A stretch of 64,000 bases of DNA from Acholeplasma sp. OttesenSCG-928-E16 (GTDB lineage Bacteria; Bacillota_I; Bacilli_A; Acholeplasmatales; Acholeplasmataceae). The stretch spans positions 62,001-126,000 of the forward strand of contig JAJDIT010000001.1 of assembly GCA_030266845.1 (NCBI GenBank). Reading direction: 5' to 3'. This document shows, one piece after another, positions 25,635 through 34,796 of this stretch (the stretch's first letter is position 1; each line of letters opens with the position of its first letter). The notes under the pieces were generated by a model. The model saw nothing but the letters and a program-made list of their open reading frames with translations, did not search any database and had not been told where the DNA came from. The position numbers were made by a program, and so were the translations under genes.

Positions 25635-27401
25635 TTATTTTTCTTTTAATACATCCTCTAATTGATCTAATAATTCATTAAATCTATTAACTACTGCTAA
25701 AAATGAATCTTTATTGGTTAAATCAACACCAGCCTTCGCTACCAAATTAATTGGGAAATCACTGCCGCCAGATTTTAACAGATCTAAATAGTTTTTCATC
25801 GCATTAGGCTCTTTCTTTTTGACGTTTTCATAAAACTTTAAAGAGGCACTATAAGATGTTGCGTATTGATATACATAAAATGGAGTCCCAAATAAATGTG
25901 GAATATATGCCCATACATATTGTTTTCCATCTTCTTTGGTAATATCTAGATCATAGTAATGCTTGTATAAATCTATCATTATTTTAGAAAGGTTATCAGC
26001 CGTAATAGGAACATTATTTTCAACTAGTTTATTTGCTTCATATTCATATGTTGCAAATAAAGTTTGACGATAGAAGGTTCCCATTATTGTATCAATTGCT
26101 GATTCTAATAAATTGATTTTCTCGTTTCTTGTTTTTGCCTTAGATAAAAGATAATCTAGTAATAAATGTTCATTGAAAGTAGAAGCTATTTCAGCTACGA
26201 AGATAGTATAATCTGCAGTAGCCATTGGTTGATTCTCATTAGAAAAAATCGTATGAGCACTATGGCCAGCTTCATGGGCAACAGTAAAGACAGAGTCTAG
26301 GGTTTCATCATGGTTTAATAAAATAAATGGATGTTGCCCATAAAAACCACTTGAATAGGCTCCGGTTCTTTTTCCATCTTTTGGATCAACATCAACATAA
26401 CCATCTTCTAAGGCTTGTTTCTCATGAAGAACGAATTCATCGCTAAATGCAGATAAACTTTCAAAGAACATTTTCTTAGCTTCTTCATAAGGATACTTTT
26501 TATCATCACTAACTAATCTTAAAAATCTATCATATGTATGGTATTCTTCTAAGTTTAGATATTGTTTACGTAAATTTAAATATCTTTTAACGGGGTCAGT
26601 GTTCTCATACGCGACATCTTTTAAATTTAGATAAACAGAAACGGGAATATTATTAGAGTCCAAAGCGGCTTCTAAAGCAGAAGAATAACCTCTTGAAATA
26701 TATGATGCCTTGAGGTTTTGTAATATAAGGTTATAGACATTGGCATACGACGTCTTATTTAAAGAAAACCTTTTAAACGCTGCTTCAAAAATTAATTTTC
26801 GATCATCAGCATTTAAAGCAGTTGGAATTAATGAGCGGTAGTTTGATAAAGTAACCGTTACTTCACTACCATCTGATAAAGCAACCTTTGTATCTTTAGC
26901 ATCAACAATCGATAATGATTGATAAATGTTAGAGGCGACACTTCTTATTCCTCCATAGTTAGCCATGATTTTTTCTTCTTTTTCCGATAAGATGTGTTTT
27001 TGATTGTAAAATAATTGTTGCATCGAAAAAGAGTATTGCTTTAAAAATGGATCCCTGGATAAAAACTTATTAATCTTTTTCTCGCCAATACTAATTAGCT
27101 CTGGATCAACATATGAAATAACTTGCATAAATTTCATCATTAAATTTCGAACTCTTTGGAAATTTGATGCATTATTGGTATCCTTTAGATTAGTGTCTCC
27201 TTTTAAACTAGCGTAAGACCACAGTCTAAAAAGAAGTTTATTAAAGGCTTCATAGTTTTCGTAAAACTCTTTTAATTTGTCAAGTTTATGTAGTTTTCCT
27301 TTAAAATTTTCAAAAGGATCAATTAGTGTTTCTAATTTTTTTAAATCATCTTCAAAATCTTCTTTTTTTTGATATAAAACATCTAGATTCCAGTTTTTCA
27401 T
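25635..27401 (-). CDS. pepF: Oligoendopeptidase F (M3B metallopeptidase)
   Basis: This cytosolic zinc peptidase cleaves short peptides. The 588-residue protein has the active site VAHEAGHSAHTIFSNENQP, in which HEAGH supplies two zinc ligands and the catalytic glutamate, and an N-terminal helical domain typical of PepF. The start is ATG 27401, preceded by GAGGTG; a TTG four codons earlier is in frame but lacks a site. It is a single gene, divergent from spx. Confidence 0.95.
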   Translation of the reverse strand: MKNWNLDVLYQKKEDFEDDLKKLETLIDPFENFKGKLHKLDKLKEFYENYEAFNKLLFRLWSYASLKGDTNLKDTNNASNFQRVRNLMMKFMQVISYVDPELISIGEKKINKFLSRDPFLKQYSFSMQQLFYNQKHILSEKEEKIMANYGGIRSVASNIYQSLSIVDAKDTKVALSDGSEVTVTLSNYRSLIPTALNADDRKLIFEAAFKRFSLNKTSYANVYNLILQNLKASYISRGYSSALEAALDSNNIPVSVYLNLKDVAYENTDPVKRYLNLRKQYLNLEEYHTYDRFLRLVSDDKKYPYEEAKKMFFESLSAFSDEFVLHEKQALEDGYVDVDPKDGKRTGAYSSGFYGQHPFILLNHDETLDSVFTVAHEAGHSAHTIFSNENQPMATADYTIFVAEIASTFNEHLLLDYLLSKAKTRNEKINLLESAIDTIMGTFYRQTLFATYEYEANKLVENNVPITADNLSKIMIDLYKHYYDLDITKEDGKQYVWAYIPHLFGTPFYVYQYATSYSASLKFYENVKKKEPNAMKNYLDLLKSGGSDFPINLVAKAGVDLTNKDSFLAVVNRFNELLDQLEDVLKEK

Positions 27402-27497
27402 AATACACCTCAACTTATCTCTTTATCTAAGTTTACAATAGTTTCATTTTTGAAACAAGAAAAAACGTAAAAACGTTCTCCTTTTGGGCAAAAATTA

Positions 27498-27525
27498 TTG
27501 TAAAGAAAAATAAAGGTAGTATAAT
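27498..27525 (+). promoter_or_regulatory. Promoter of spx
   Basis: TTGTAA at 27498-27503 and TATAAT at 27520-27525 with a 16-base spacer, 22 bases before the ATG. Confidence 0.45.
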
Positions 27526-27547
27526 AAGGGTGAAGGGGTTGATTTTT

Positions 27548-28003
27548 ATGTTAACTATATATACTACGCCAAGCTGCTCCTCATGTCGGAAGGCAAAAAA
27601 ATGGCTAGAAGATTATAAAATTCCATATCAAGAAAAAAATCTTTTCAACTCTCGAATCACGGAAAGTGATATTGACATGATGTTAGAGAATGCCGAAAAT
27701 GGATTTGACGACATCATTTCAACTAGATCTAAGATATTTAAAGAAGAAAACCTAGATATTGATAGTATGAGAACCAATGAATTAAAAAGGTTTATTATAA
27801 AAAATCCAAGTGTTTTAAAAAGACCGATTATGATTCAAGATGAGAAGATGCAAGTTGGCTATAACGATGATGAAATTAGAATATTTATTCCACGTAGGCT
27901 AAGAGAATTAATCGACTGTTCTTGTGCTCAAAGTGATTGTGACTATCAGTCAGAAGTTGAAAAGCAAATTGATGGTTTAAGAAGGAATTTAACAACATCA
28001 TAA
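27548..28003 (+). CDS. spx: Spx/ArsC-family regulator with a cysteine-rich C-terminal tail
   Basis: Spx binds the RNA polymerase alpha C-terminal domain and redirects transcription during thiol stress. The 151-residue protein begins MLTIYTTPSCSSCRKAKKWL, with the redox switch CSSC at residues 10-13, and later has IRIFIPRRLREL as in the family. The start ATG 27548 follows AAGGGG. Unlike Bacillus Spx, the tail carries three more cysteines in DCSCAQSDC (about 124-132). A terminator follows. Confidence 0.88.
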   Translation: MLTIYTTPSCSSCRKAKKWLEDYKIPYQEKNLFNSRITESDIDMMLENAENGFDDIISTRSKIFKEENLDIDSMRTNELKRFIIKNPSVLKRPIMIQDEKMQVGYNDDEIRIFIPRRLRELIDCSCAQSDCDYQSEVEKQIDGLRRNLTTS

Positions 28004-28014
28004 TAGTTGAATAA

Positions 28015-28037
28015 AAAAAGACCTTAGCGGTCTTTTT
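28015..28037. terminator. Bidirectional terminator between spx and the CYTH gene
   Basis: Nine-base arms 28015-28023 and 28029-28037 with A and T tracts on the outsides; it covers the stop region of the convergent gene. Confidence 0.85.
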
Positions 28038-28578
28038 ATTTGCCAAAAGCACGTTCACTTTTTTTCTTAGAAGTCATAAATGGAATTTTTTCTGCTTTTA
28101 AGAAATTATTGAATGTTTCTAACCCTTTTTGATAATCAAGGGCTTCGTATTCTATTTCATAATCGACATTATCATTATACACACACTTATCAAAAAATAA
28201 CTTTCCGTTTTCATACACGACACTAACTCGGTAATTATCTAAAGTTGCTCTGTGCTTTACAAAACAATCAAAATCAAAGAATTCATTCACATTAAATCCA
28301 TTTTCTAACATGTCAAGAGCCTGTTCTTTAGTGAGTAGGATATGTTTTTCAAATGTTTCCTCGTGGTGTTGACTTTTTAGTGTCACCTTATAATAGGTAT
28401 CACTTTTTTTTCTAATTCTTAATACTAATCTTCTACTCAATAAACTAAGCTTTTCATCATCAAAATAGTAGTTAGTTTGTAAGAAAATAGCATCTCTTAA
28501 GTTGAAGGCATCAATAAGTCTATTGTATGTTTTCTCATCGATTTTACATTTGAACTCGATTTCTATGTTTGTCCTCAT
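28036..28578 (-). CDS. CYTH domain protein (YjbK-like triphosphate phosphatase/cyclase family)
   Basis: The 180-residue protein is a single CYTH domain: the signature ExExK appears as EIEFK at residues 6-10, followed by basic and acidic strands lining a triphosphate tunnel (LVLRIRKKSDTYYKVTLKS, VSVVYENGKLFFDKC, YEIEYEALDY). Family members hydrolyse thiamine triphosphate or inorganic triphosphate, or bind such ligands. The substrate cannot be assigned. It converges with spx and diverges from gapA. Confidence 0.85.
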   Translation of the reverse strand: MRTNIEIEFKCKIDEKTYNRLIDAFNLRDAIFLQTNYYFDDEKLSLLSRRLVLRIRKKSDTYYKVTLKSQHHEETFEKHILLTKEQALDMLENGFNVNEFFDFDCFVKHRATLDNYRVSVVYENGKLFFDKCVYNDNVDYEIEYEALDYQKGLETFNNFLKAEKIPFMTSKKKSERAFGK

Positions 28579-28634
28579 ACTACCACCTCAAGTCAATTAT
28601 CTAACTTTTTTAAAAGTTTATCAAGAATAAAACA

Positions 28635-28648
28635 TAAAAACGCTTTTA
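28635..28648. promoter_or_regulatory. Possible cre site upstream of gapA
   Basis: TAAAAACGCTTTTA is a perfect palindrome with the core AACGCTT; it departs from the cre consensus at the two symmetric outer positions. It lies about 65 bases before the likely transcription start, where CcpA can act as activator. Confidence 0.3.
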
Positions 28649-28670
28649 TTTCATAAACAGAGATTTTTGG

Positions 28671-28699
28671 TTGATAAAAAAAATAAAAGAGAGTATCAT
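28671..28699 (+). promoter_or_regulatory. Promoter of gapA
   Basis: TTGATA at 28671-28676 and TATCAT at 28694-28699 have a 17-base spacer. A better -10 at 28724 is too close to the ribosome-binding site to give a normal leader. Confidence 0.5.
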
Positions 28700-28746
28700 A
28701 TATATGGTTAAAAAAACTGATTATATAATAAAGGAGGAACTAAAAA

Positions 28747-29760
28747 ATGGCTATTAAAGTAGCAATTAACGGTTTTGGTCGTATCGGCCGCTTAGCGTTC
28801 AGATTAATGGACGGAAAAAAAGAGTTTGACATCGTTGCGATTAACGATTTAACGGATGCTGAAACTCTAGCTTATTTATTGAAATATGATACTGCTCAAG
28901 GAAATTATAAAATTAATGAAGTTGAAGCGGTAGGTTCTGATCTTGTAGTATCTGGAAGAAAAATTCCTGTATATGCTGAAAAAGATCCTAAAGCATTACC
29001 TTGGGGTAAATTAGGGGTAGATGTAGTTTTAGAATGTACTGGTATTTTTACTAGTGTTGAAAAAGCAGGATTTCATTTAGAAGCAGGTGCAAAAAAAGTA
29101 GTAGTTTCTGCTCCAGCTACTGGTGATGGTGTTAAAACTATCGTTTACGGTGTAAATGATGATATCTTAGATGGTAGCGAATCAATCGTATCAGGTGCTT
29201 CATGTACAACTAACTGTTTAGCTCCAATTTGTAAAGTATTAGACGATAACTTTGGTATCGTTAAAGGCTTTATGACAACAGTACATGCTTATACTAATGA
29301 CCAATCATTAATGGATCAACCACACAAAAAAGGTATTTTCTCAAGAAGAGGAAGAGCTGCTGCACATTCAATTATTCCTTCATCAACTGGAGCTGCTAAG
29401 GCAATCGGTTTAGTTTTACCACAATTAAAAGGTAAGTTAGATGGTACAGCTTTAAGAGTTCCAACAATCACTGGATCAATCGTTGACTTAACAGTTGAGT
29501 TAAAAAGAGAAGTTACTTTAGAAGAAATTGATGCTGCATTTAAAGCGGCTGCTAATGAAACATTAGCTTATTGTTTTGATCCAATCGTTTCATCTGATGT
29601 TATTGGTTCTCATTATGGTTCATTATATGATGCTCATACTACTCAAGTTTTAAAGGAAGATCCTAAATTTGTAAAAGTTATGGCATGGTATGATAATGAA
29701 ATGAGTTATACTGCTCAAATGGTTAGAACTGTCACAAAGATGGCAAGTTTAATCAAGTAA
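28747..29760 (+). CDS. gapA: Glyceraldehyde-3-phosphate dehydrogenase
   Basis: This glycolytic enzyme converts glyceraldehyde-3-phosphate to 1,3-bisphosphoglycerate with NAD+. The 337-residue protein has the Rossmann start [15 protein letters not shown], the catalytic cysteine in [12 protein letters not shown] near residue 155, and the C-terminal [14 protein letters not shown]. Codons are enriched for GCT, ACT and TTA, as in a highly expressed gene. AAGGAGG precedes the ATG. It is monocistronic, with a terminator at 29780. Confidence 0.97.
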   Translation: MAIKVAINGFGRIGRLAFRLMDGKKEFDIVAINDLTDAETLAYLLKYDTAQGNYKINEVEAVGSDLVVSGRKIPVYAEKDPKALPWGKLGVDVVLECTGIFTSVEKAGFHLEAGAKKVVVSAPATGDGVKTIVYGVNDDILDGSESIVSGASCTTNCLAPICKVLDDNFGIVKGFMTTVHAYTNDQSLMDQPHKKGIFSRRGRAAAHSIIPSSTGAAKAIGLVLPQLKGKLDGTALRVPTITGSIVDLTVELKREVTLEEIDAAFKAAANETLAYCFDPIVSSDVIGSHYGSLYDAHTTQVLKEDPKFVKVMAWYDNEMSYTAQMVRTVTKMASLIK

Positions 29761-29779
29761 GATTACAATCTTAAAAACT

Positions 29780-29810
29780 AAAAGAGATTGCGAAGCAGTC
29801 TCTTTTTCTT
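29780..29810 (+). terminator. Intrinsic terminator of gapA
   Basis: The arms 29781-29791 and 29795-29805 pair with one G-T wobble around GAA, followed by T-rich sequence. Confidence 0.88.
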
Positions 29811-29836
29811 TATAATAAGATAAGAGGTGCATGATA

Positions 29837-32131
29837 ATGATTAATGATAAATATGTTTTGCCGGAGTTTAAACTTAACCAAAACGAAATTGCTAATAAGA
29901 AATATGTATTTAAAGGTAAAAAATATCGAATTTCTTTGATAAGTGAGCGTATTTTTAGATTTGAATATAGTGAATCTGGTGTTTTTTATAATTCGATTAC
30001 TAAAACTGTTTATAATAGAAACATTAAAGAGTTCGAGTTTTCTAAAAAAGAAGCAGACGGAACATTAATAATAAAAACAAGTTATTGGACCATTTATTAT
30101 AAATTAGATGAAAAATATAATGAAGAATCATTAAAAATTGAAAGTACTGATCAATCAATTATCTGGAACTTTAATAGTCAGAGCGCTAATGATTCATTGT
30201 TTTCATCAGAAGGTTATGTAATCATAGATGATAGTGATAGCGCGGTTTTTAATAGTGATTCTTGGTTTTCTGCAAAAAACAATAAGACAACAGACGTTTA
30301 TTTTTTTGGATATCAAAAAGATTATTTAAACGGATTAAAAGACTTTTATTTATTATCTGGAAATGCACCATTACTTCCAAGGTATGCCTTTGGCAATTGG
30401 TGGAGTAAAAAAACGGATTATAGCGATCAAGAAATAAGAAAATATATTGATGATTTCGCTAATAATAAGATTCCGCTTTCTGTTTTTATGTTAAATGAAC
30501 GATTAGATCATCAAGGCTTTGAAATGGACTTGTCTAAAATAAAAAAGCCAGTTAAACTTCTTGATGAAATTCACAAACAAAACATCAAAATAGCGCAAAG
30601 AATTAAACCACAAGACAACATTAATAGTTCATTAAGCTTTTATGATGAGTTTAAAGCGATGATGGACCATAAAGGGGATTCATACGATTTTGATGTTGAT
30701 GATCCGAAGATGGTTGCCGCTTATTTTTCATTAATAATAAAAAAATTAGAAAAAAGTGGAATCGATTGTTTACTTTTAAGTAACGATACAGCTAAAAAAA
30801 CTAAAATGAAAAATCTGGATACCCTATTTGCATTAGAACATTTACATTATCTATATAGTATTAAAGATAACAAAAGAGGAATCTTGTTAGCTCCAAGTAC
30901 TTTTTTAGGTTCTCAAAGATACGCCATTAAGGAAATTAATGATTCAGTTGTTTCTTATGAATCACTTTTAAAACAAATTAAAGATATGTTAGCTTTTTCT
31001 AATATGGGATTATCATATATAAGTTTTGATATTGGCGGAAGCGTAAAAGGAATTGAAGATAAAGAGCTGCTTGCTAGATGGGTTCAGTTTGGAGTATTTA
31101 GTCCGATTCTAAGGCTTTGTAGTGGAAATAGCTTATATCAAAATAGGGAGCCTTGGTTATATGATGCAGAAACTGACTATATTTTAAGTCATTATTTACG
31201 GTTAAGACATCGTTTAATTCCATATATTTATACAAAAAGCAGAAATTATTCAATTTTGGGCAGACCAATTGTATATCCACTTTATTTTAATTTTCCAGAT
31301 GATCAAAATTTAGCTAAAGTGGAAAATGAATATTTCTTTGGCGATGAACTAATAATCGCTCCTGTTACATCTAAGATTATTCCAAACCTTAATCAGGCAA
31401 AATCTAATATCTATTTACCAGAAGGAAACTGGTATGATTTTAATAGTGGTAAGCAATATCAAGGCAAAAAAAGATTCAATTATTATTCGACCTTAAGAGA
31501 TATCCCTATCTTTGCCAAAGAAGGGGCGATTATCCCTCTTGCGGTCTTATCTAAAATAAACCAAACCGATAATGCTAAAGAATTTGATGTTCACATCTTT
31601 CCAAATAAAGATAATGAGTTTTTATTATATGAAGATGATGGTACCACAATGAATTATCAAAAAAACTCATTTGTTGAAACCAAAATTAATGTATCTCATA
31701 ACAGTAACAATAATCTAGAAATCTCTTTTTCTAGTAAGGGAGATCTTAATTTAATCTCAGAGTTTAGAGTATATAACATCCATTTAAGAAGTGTTGAAGG
31801 ACGTTTTAAGGTAGATTCGATGAATTTGATTAGCGAGCAATACAATAAGGATAATAATACTTTTATTATTAGGGTTGTTCATGAGGTTAAAGAAGATATT
31901 AAAATAATTATTAATGGAATTAAACCTGCAAAAAATAAACCATATCAAGCAGAAATCAAAGACTTATTATTAAATACTAACTATAAAACAGAGATCAAAG
32001 AGCTTATTGGTTATTATAATAATGAAGGGTCTAGCGGATTATTAAAACTTGATAAAGCGGATTTTATAAAAGAACTTAAAAAGATAAAACTTGATAAAGA
32101 ATTAGAAGAGGCTATTAGGTCTTTAGTATAA
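29837..32131 (+). CDS. Divergent GH31 family glycoside hydrolase
   Basis: The 764-residue cytosolic protein has the GH31 layout: an N-terminal beta-sandwich, the segment PLLPRYAFGNWWSKKTDYSD, a TIM barrel, and C-terminal beta domains with YLPEGNWYDFNSGKQ. GH31 enzymes cleave alpha-glucosides or alpha-xylosides. The catalytic neighbourhoods are unusual: the usual WNDMNE nucleophile region reads LLLSNDTAKKT, and the acid/base WxGD region reads FLGSQRYAIKEIND, so the tryptophans are lost although aspartates remain. The start is ATG 29837, seven bases after GAGGTG; ATG 29831 is too close. Its stop overlaps the ung ATG by one base. Confidence 0.8.
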   Translation: MINDKYVLPEFKLNQNEIANKKYVFKGKKYRISLISERIFRFEYSESGVFYNSITKTVYNRNIKEFEFSKKEADGTLIIKTSYWTIYYKLDEKYNEESLKIESTDQSIIWNFNSQSANDSLFSSEGYVIIDDSDSAVFNSDSWFSAKNNKTTDVYFFGYQKDYLNGLKDFYLLSGNAPLLPRYAFGNWWSKKTDYSDQEIRKYIDDFANNKIPLSVFMLNERLDHQGFEMDLSKIKKPVKLLDEIHKQNIKIAQRIKPQDNINSSLSFYDEFKAMMDHKGDSYDFDVDDPKMVAAYFSLIIKKLEKSGIDCLLLSNDTAKKTKMKNLDTLFALEHLHYLYSIKDNKRGILLAPSTFLGSQRYAIKEINDSVVSYESLLKQIKDMLAFSNMGLSYISFDIGGSVKGIEDKELLARWVQFGVFSPILRLCSGNSLYQNREPWLYDAETDYILSHYLRLRHRLIPYIYTKSRNYSILGRPIVYPLYFNFPDDQNLAKVENEYFFGDELIIAPVTSKIIPNLNQAKSNIYLPEGNWYDFNSGKQYQGKKRFNYYSTLRDIPIFAKEGAIIPLAVLSKINQTDNAKEFDVHIFPNKDNEFLLYEDDGTTMNYQKNSFVETKINVSHNSNNNLEISFSSKGDLNLISEFRVYNIHLRSVEGRFKVDSMNLISEQYNKDNNTFIIRVVHEVKEDIKIIINGIKPAKNKPYQAEIKDLLLNTNYKTEIKELIGYYNNEGSSGLLKLDKADFIKELKKIKLDKELEEAIRSLV

Positions 32132-32778
32132 TGACATGGGAAGATATATTCAAAGAAGAACGAAAAAAGGAATACTATTTTAAATTAAGAGACTTTCTTC
32201 TTGAAGAAGATAAAAATAAGATAATCTTACCATCAAAAGAAAACCGACTAAATGCTTTCAAATTAACGCCTTTTGAAGATGTGAAGGTGGTTATTTTGGG
32301 TCAAGATCCATATCATAACCTAAATCAAGCTCACGGGCTTTCTTTTAGTGTTTTAACTAAGGATTACCCGAAGAGTTTGCTTAATATTTTTAAAGAGTTA
32401 ACTGACGATTTAGATATTTCTTATCCAAGCACTGGTGATTTAACTAAATGGGCAAAAGAAGGGGTCTTATTATTAAATACGATACTAACTGTTGAAATAC
32501 ATAAGCCTTTATCACATAAAGATAGAGGGTGGGAGGAATTGACTAAATCAGTAATCCTAGCCTTAAACAAAAAAGAAGGCAAAATAGTTTATATTTTATG
32601 GGGAGCAAATGCAAGAAGTTATAAAAAATATATTGATACTAATAAGCATTTAGTTATTGAAAGTGTTCATCCTTCACCACTTTCTGCTCATAATGGTTTT
32701 TTTAAATCAAAGCCCTTTTCAAAGACAAACGAATTTTTAATTAAGAATAATATTAAACCAATAGATTTTAGTTTATAA
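32131..32778 (+). CDS. ung: Uracil-DNA glycosylase
   Basis: Ung removes uracil from DNA. The 215-residue family 1 enzyme has the water-activating loop VILGQDPYHNLNQAHGLSFS and the leucine-loop motif HPSPLSAHNGFF. It is translationally coupled to the GH31 gene, a combination without an obvious functional link. Confidence 0.97.
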   Translation: MTWEDIFKEERKKEYYFKLRDFLLEEDKNKIILPSKENRLNAFKLTPFEDVKVVILGQDPYHNLNQAHGLSFSVLTKDYPKSLLNIFKELTDDLDISYPSTGDLTKWAKEGVLLLNTILTVEIHKPLSHKDRGWEELTKSVILALNKKEGKIVYILWGANARSYKKYIDTNKHLVIESVHPSPLSAHNGFFKSKPFSKTNEFLIKNNIKPIDFSL

Positions 32779-32780
32779 TA

Positions 32781-32789
32781 TGCTATAAT
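32781..32789 (+). promoter_or_regulatory. Extended -10 promoter of the folT transcript
   Basis: TGCTATAAT at 32781-32789 directly follows the ung stop and places the transcript start at the first base of riboswitch stem P1. Confidence 0.6.
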
Positions 32790-32796
32790 GATTTTA

Positions 32797-32868
32797 AGTT
32801 AGAAAGCGTTAAGTGTCTGATTTTTAGCGAAAAAATTAGAACGAACACCATGTGGCGGTTTTCTAGCT
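32797..32868 (+). ncRNA. Tetrahydrofolate (THF-I) riboswitch
   Basis: Conserved sequence blocks of the THF riboswitch are visible: GTTAAGTG at 32809-32816, AACGAA at 32840-32845, and GCGGT at 32855-32859. P1 pairs 32797-32805 with 32860-32868 (one wobble), and an internal stem pairs 32817-32825 with 32831-32839. The downstream gene is a folate-type ECF S component, the known target in Firmicutes. Directly after P1, 32869-32876 can pair with 32882-32889, which is also the 5' arm of the terminator, so an antiterminator is available. Confidence 0.9.
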
Positions 32869-32881
32869 GGTCGCTTGTTAT

Positions 32882-32906
32882 AAGAGACCCAAAAGGTCTT
32901 TTTTCT
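32882..32906 (+). terminator. Riboswitch-controlled terminator before folT
   Basis: The stem 32882-32889 with 32895-32902 is followed by T-rich sequence, 20 bases before the folT start. Confidence 0.85.
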
Positions 32907-32926
32907 ATACTAAGAAGGAAAAAAAT

Positions 32927-33466
32927 ATGAACAATATCTTAAAAAATCGATTTAAAATGAGAAAACTGGTTCTTCTTTCAACCTTTTCAGCCTTAGCGGT
33001 TGTTTTTAGGATATTTACATTTTATGTGATGGGCGATACTTCAAGAATTGTAATTTACAATATTCCAATAATGCTTGCTGGCTTTATCTTTGGTCCAGCA
33101 GGTGGTCTTGGTGCGGCATTAATCGCTGATGTTTCTGCTATCATATATGAACCAAGGTGGAATCCCTTTTTTATGATTCCCGCTTCTTTATGGGGTTTAA
33201 TACCAGGTATTTTTAAGTATTTCATCAATATTAGAGATATTAGGCATTTAGTAATAGTAGAAGTTCTTACTCATGTCTTAGTTACAATTATTAATTCATT
33301 TTTAATAGGTTCGCTTTTTGTACATAATCTAAGCTGGTCATTTTGGGCTGCAAGACTTTCGCTTGCTTTACCAATTATGATTATTAAAATGCCAATTGAT
33401 ATTATTATCTTAAAAGTTTGTATTAAAAGAGTTATTGATCCCTTAGTCCTAGAGGCTAAATATTAG
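32927..33466 (+). CDS. folT: ECF transporter S component, folate-specific
   Basis: This 179-residue membrane protein with about six helices is the substrate-binding component of an energy-coupling-factor importer; it recruits the shared EcfAA'T module encoded elsewhere. The pattern NIPIMLAGFIFGPAGGLGAALIADV is typical of the FolT family. The tetrahydrofolate riboswitch upstream independently points to folate. The organism therefore probably takes up folate. Confidence 0.9.
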   Translation: MNNILKNRFKMRKLVLLSTFSALAVVFRIFTFYVMGDTSRIVIYNIPIMLAGFIFGPAGGLGAALIADVSAIIYEPRWNPFFMIPASLWGLIPGIFKYFINIRDIRHLVIVEVLTHVLVTIINSFLIGSLFVHNLSWSFWAARLSLALPIMIIKMPIDIIILKVCIKRVIDPLVLEAKY

Positions 33467-33485
33467 ATGGGTTTTTTAGGTACTG

Positions 33486-33494
33486 TGATATAAT
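33486..33494 (+). promoter_or_regulatory. Extended -10 promoter of trmFO
   Basis: TGATATAAT at 33486-33494 lies 15 bases before the start codon region, giving a short leader with GGTGA as ribosome-binding site. Confidence 0.5.
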
Positions 33495-33509
33495 TAGCTT
33501 GGTGAAAAG

Positions 33510-34796
33510 ATGGTAAAAATTATAGGCGCTGGCCTTGCTGGTTGTGAAGCGGCATGGTATTTAGCTAACAAGGGAATAAAAATCAAATTATATGAAATGC
33601 GGACCAAAAAAAACACCCCTGCACATCAAACGGGTGATTTTGCAGAGTTGGTATGTTCAAATTCCTTAAGAAGTGAGGATATCAATAATGCTGCCGGATT
33701 AATAAAAGAAGAATTAAAAATGTTTAATTCATTAATAATGGAAGCGGCTTATTTAAATAGAGTAAAAGCGGGTTCTAGTTTAGCTGTTGATCGAAACGGT
33801 TTTTCAAAATATATCACAAATAAAATTAAGAATCATCCTAACATTGAATTTATTAACGATGAGGTTACAAAAATTGATACTGATGAATATACAATAATTG
33901 CGGCAGGTCCTTTAGTTAGCGATGAATTATTTATTAGTATTAAAGAACTATTTGGAATGGACTATTTACATTTTTTTGATGCTGTTGCCCCGATAGTTGA
34001 TGCATCATCGATTAATTATCAAATTGCCTATTTAAAATCAAGGTATGATAAGGGAGAAGCCGCCTATTTAAACTGTCCGATGACTAAGGAAGAATATACG
34101 ATCTTCTATAATGAACTTATTAACGCAAAGGTAGTGAAACAAAAGGATTTTGAAAATAACATATTTGAAGGATGCATGCCGGTTGAAGTAATGGCAAAAA
34201 GAGGTTTTGAGACTCTAACATATGGACCCTTAAAACCAGTTGGCTTAGAAATAGATGATAATAAGCCATATGCTATCGTCCAATTAAGACAAGATGATTT
34301 TAGTGCTTCAATGTATAATATTGTAGGCTTTCAGACTCATTTAACTTTTAAAGAACAGTTAAGAGTAATTAGATTAATTCCAGGGTTAGAAAACGCTAAG
34401 ATAATCAGGTATGGAGTAATGCATCGAAACTCATATATTGAAAGTCCAAAGTTATTAAATAACGGGTATCAAGTAATTAAGTATCCAAAGATTTTTGTTG
34501 CTGGTCAATTAAGCGGAGTAGAAGGATACATTGAATCAACCGGCAGTGGATTAGTTGCCGCTATTAATATGTATGAATATCAGAAAAAAGGCTTTATTAA
34601 GCCCCTACCCAAAGAAACAATGCTTGGGGCAATGGCTAATTTTATTGGAACACCAAATAACAACTTTGTTCCAATGAATGCTAACTTCGGATTAATTCCA
34701 GAGTTATCATTCAAACATAAGAAAAAAGAAAGAAAAGAACTATATTCAAAGAGAGCATTAAAAAAACTAAATGAATATAAGGAGGCCTTGTTATGA
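33510..34796 (+). CDS. trmFO: Folate/FAD-dependent tRNA (uracil-54-C5)-methyltransferase
   Basis: TrmFO makes ribothymidine at U54 of tRNA using methylene-tetrahydrofolate. The 428-residue flavoprotein has the dinucleotide loop IIGAGLAGCEAAWYLA, EMRTKKNTPAHQT and CSNSLRSEDINNAAGLIKEE, all specific to the family. Its position next to folT and before xerC/codV is notable: it uses folate, and the trmFO-codV order is that of Bacillus. The stop overlaps the next ATG (ATGA). Confidence 0.96.
   Translation: MVKIIGAGLAGCEAAWYLANKGIKIKLYEMRTKKNTPAHQTGDFAELVCSNSLRSEDINNAAGLIKEELKMFNSLIMEAAYLNRVKAGSSLAVDRNGFSKYITNKIKNHPNIEFINDEVTKIDTDEYTIIAAGPLVSDELFISIKELFGMDYLHFFDAVAPIVDASSINYQIAYLKSRYDKGEAAYLNCPMTKEEYTIFYNELINAKVVKQKDFENNIFEGCMPVEVMAKRGFETLTYGPLKPVGLEIDDNKPYAIVQLRQDDFSASMYNIVGFQTHLTFKEQLRVIRLIPGLENAKIIRYGVMHRNSYIESPKLLNNGYQVIKYPKIFVAGQLSGVEGYIESTGSGLVAAINMYEYQKKGFIKPLPKETMLGAMANFIGTPNNNFVPMNANFGLIPELSFKHKKKERKELYSKRALKKLNEYKEALL

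Noticed and set aside
28724-28729. TATAAT close to gapA as its -10 box
   Set aside because: A start about seven bases downstream would fall inside the ribosome-binding site; the TTGATA-17-TATCAT pair upstream is preferred.
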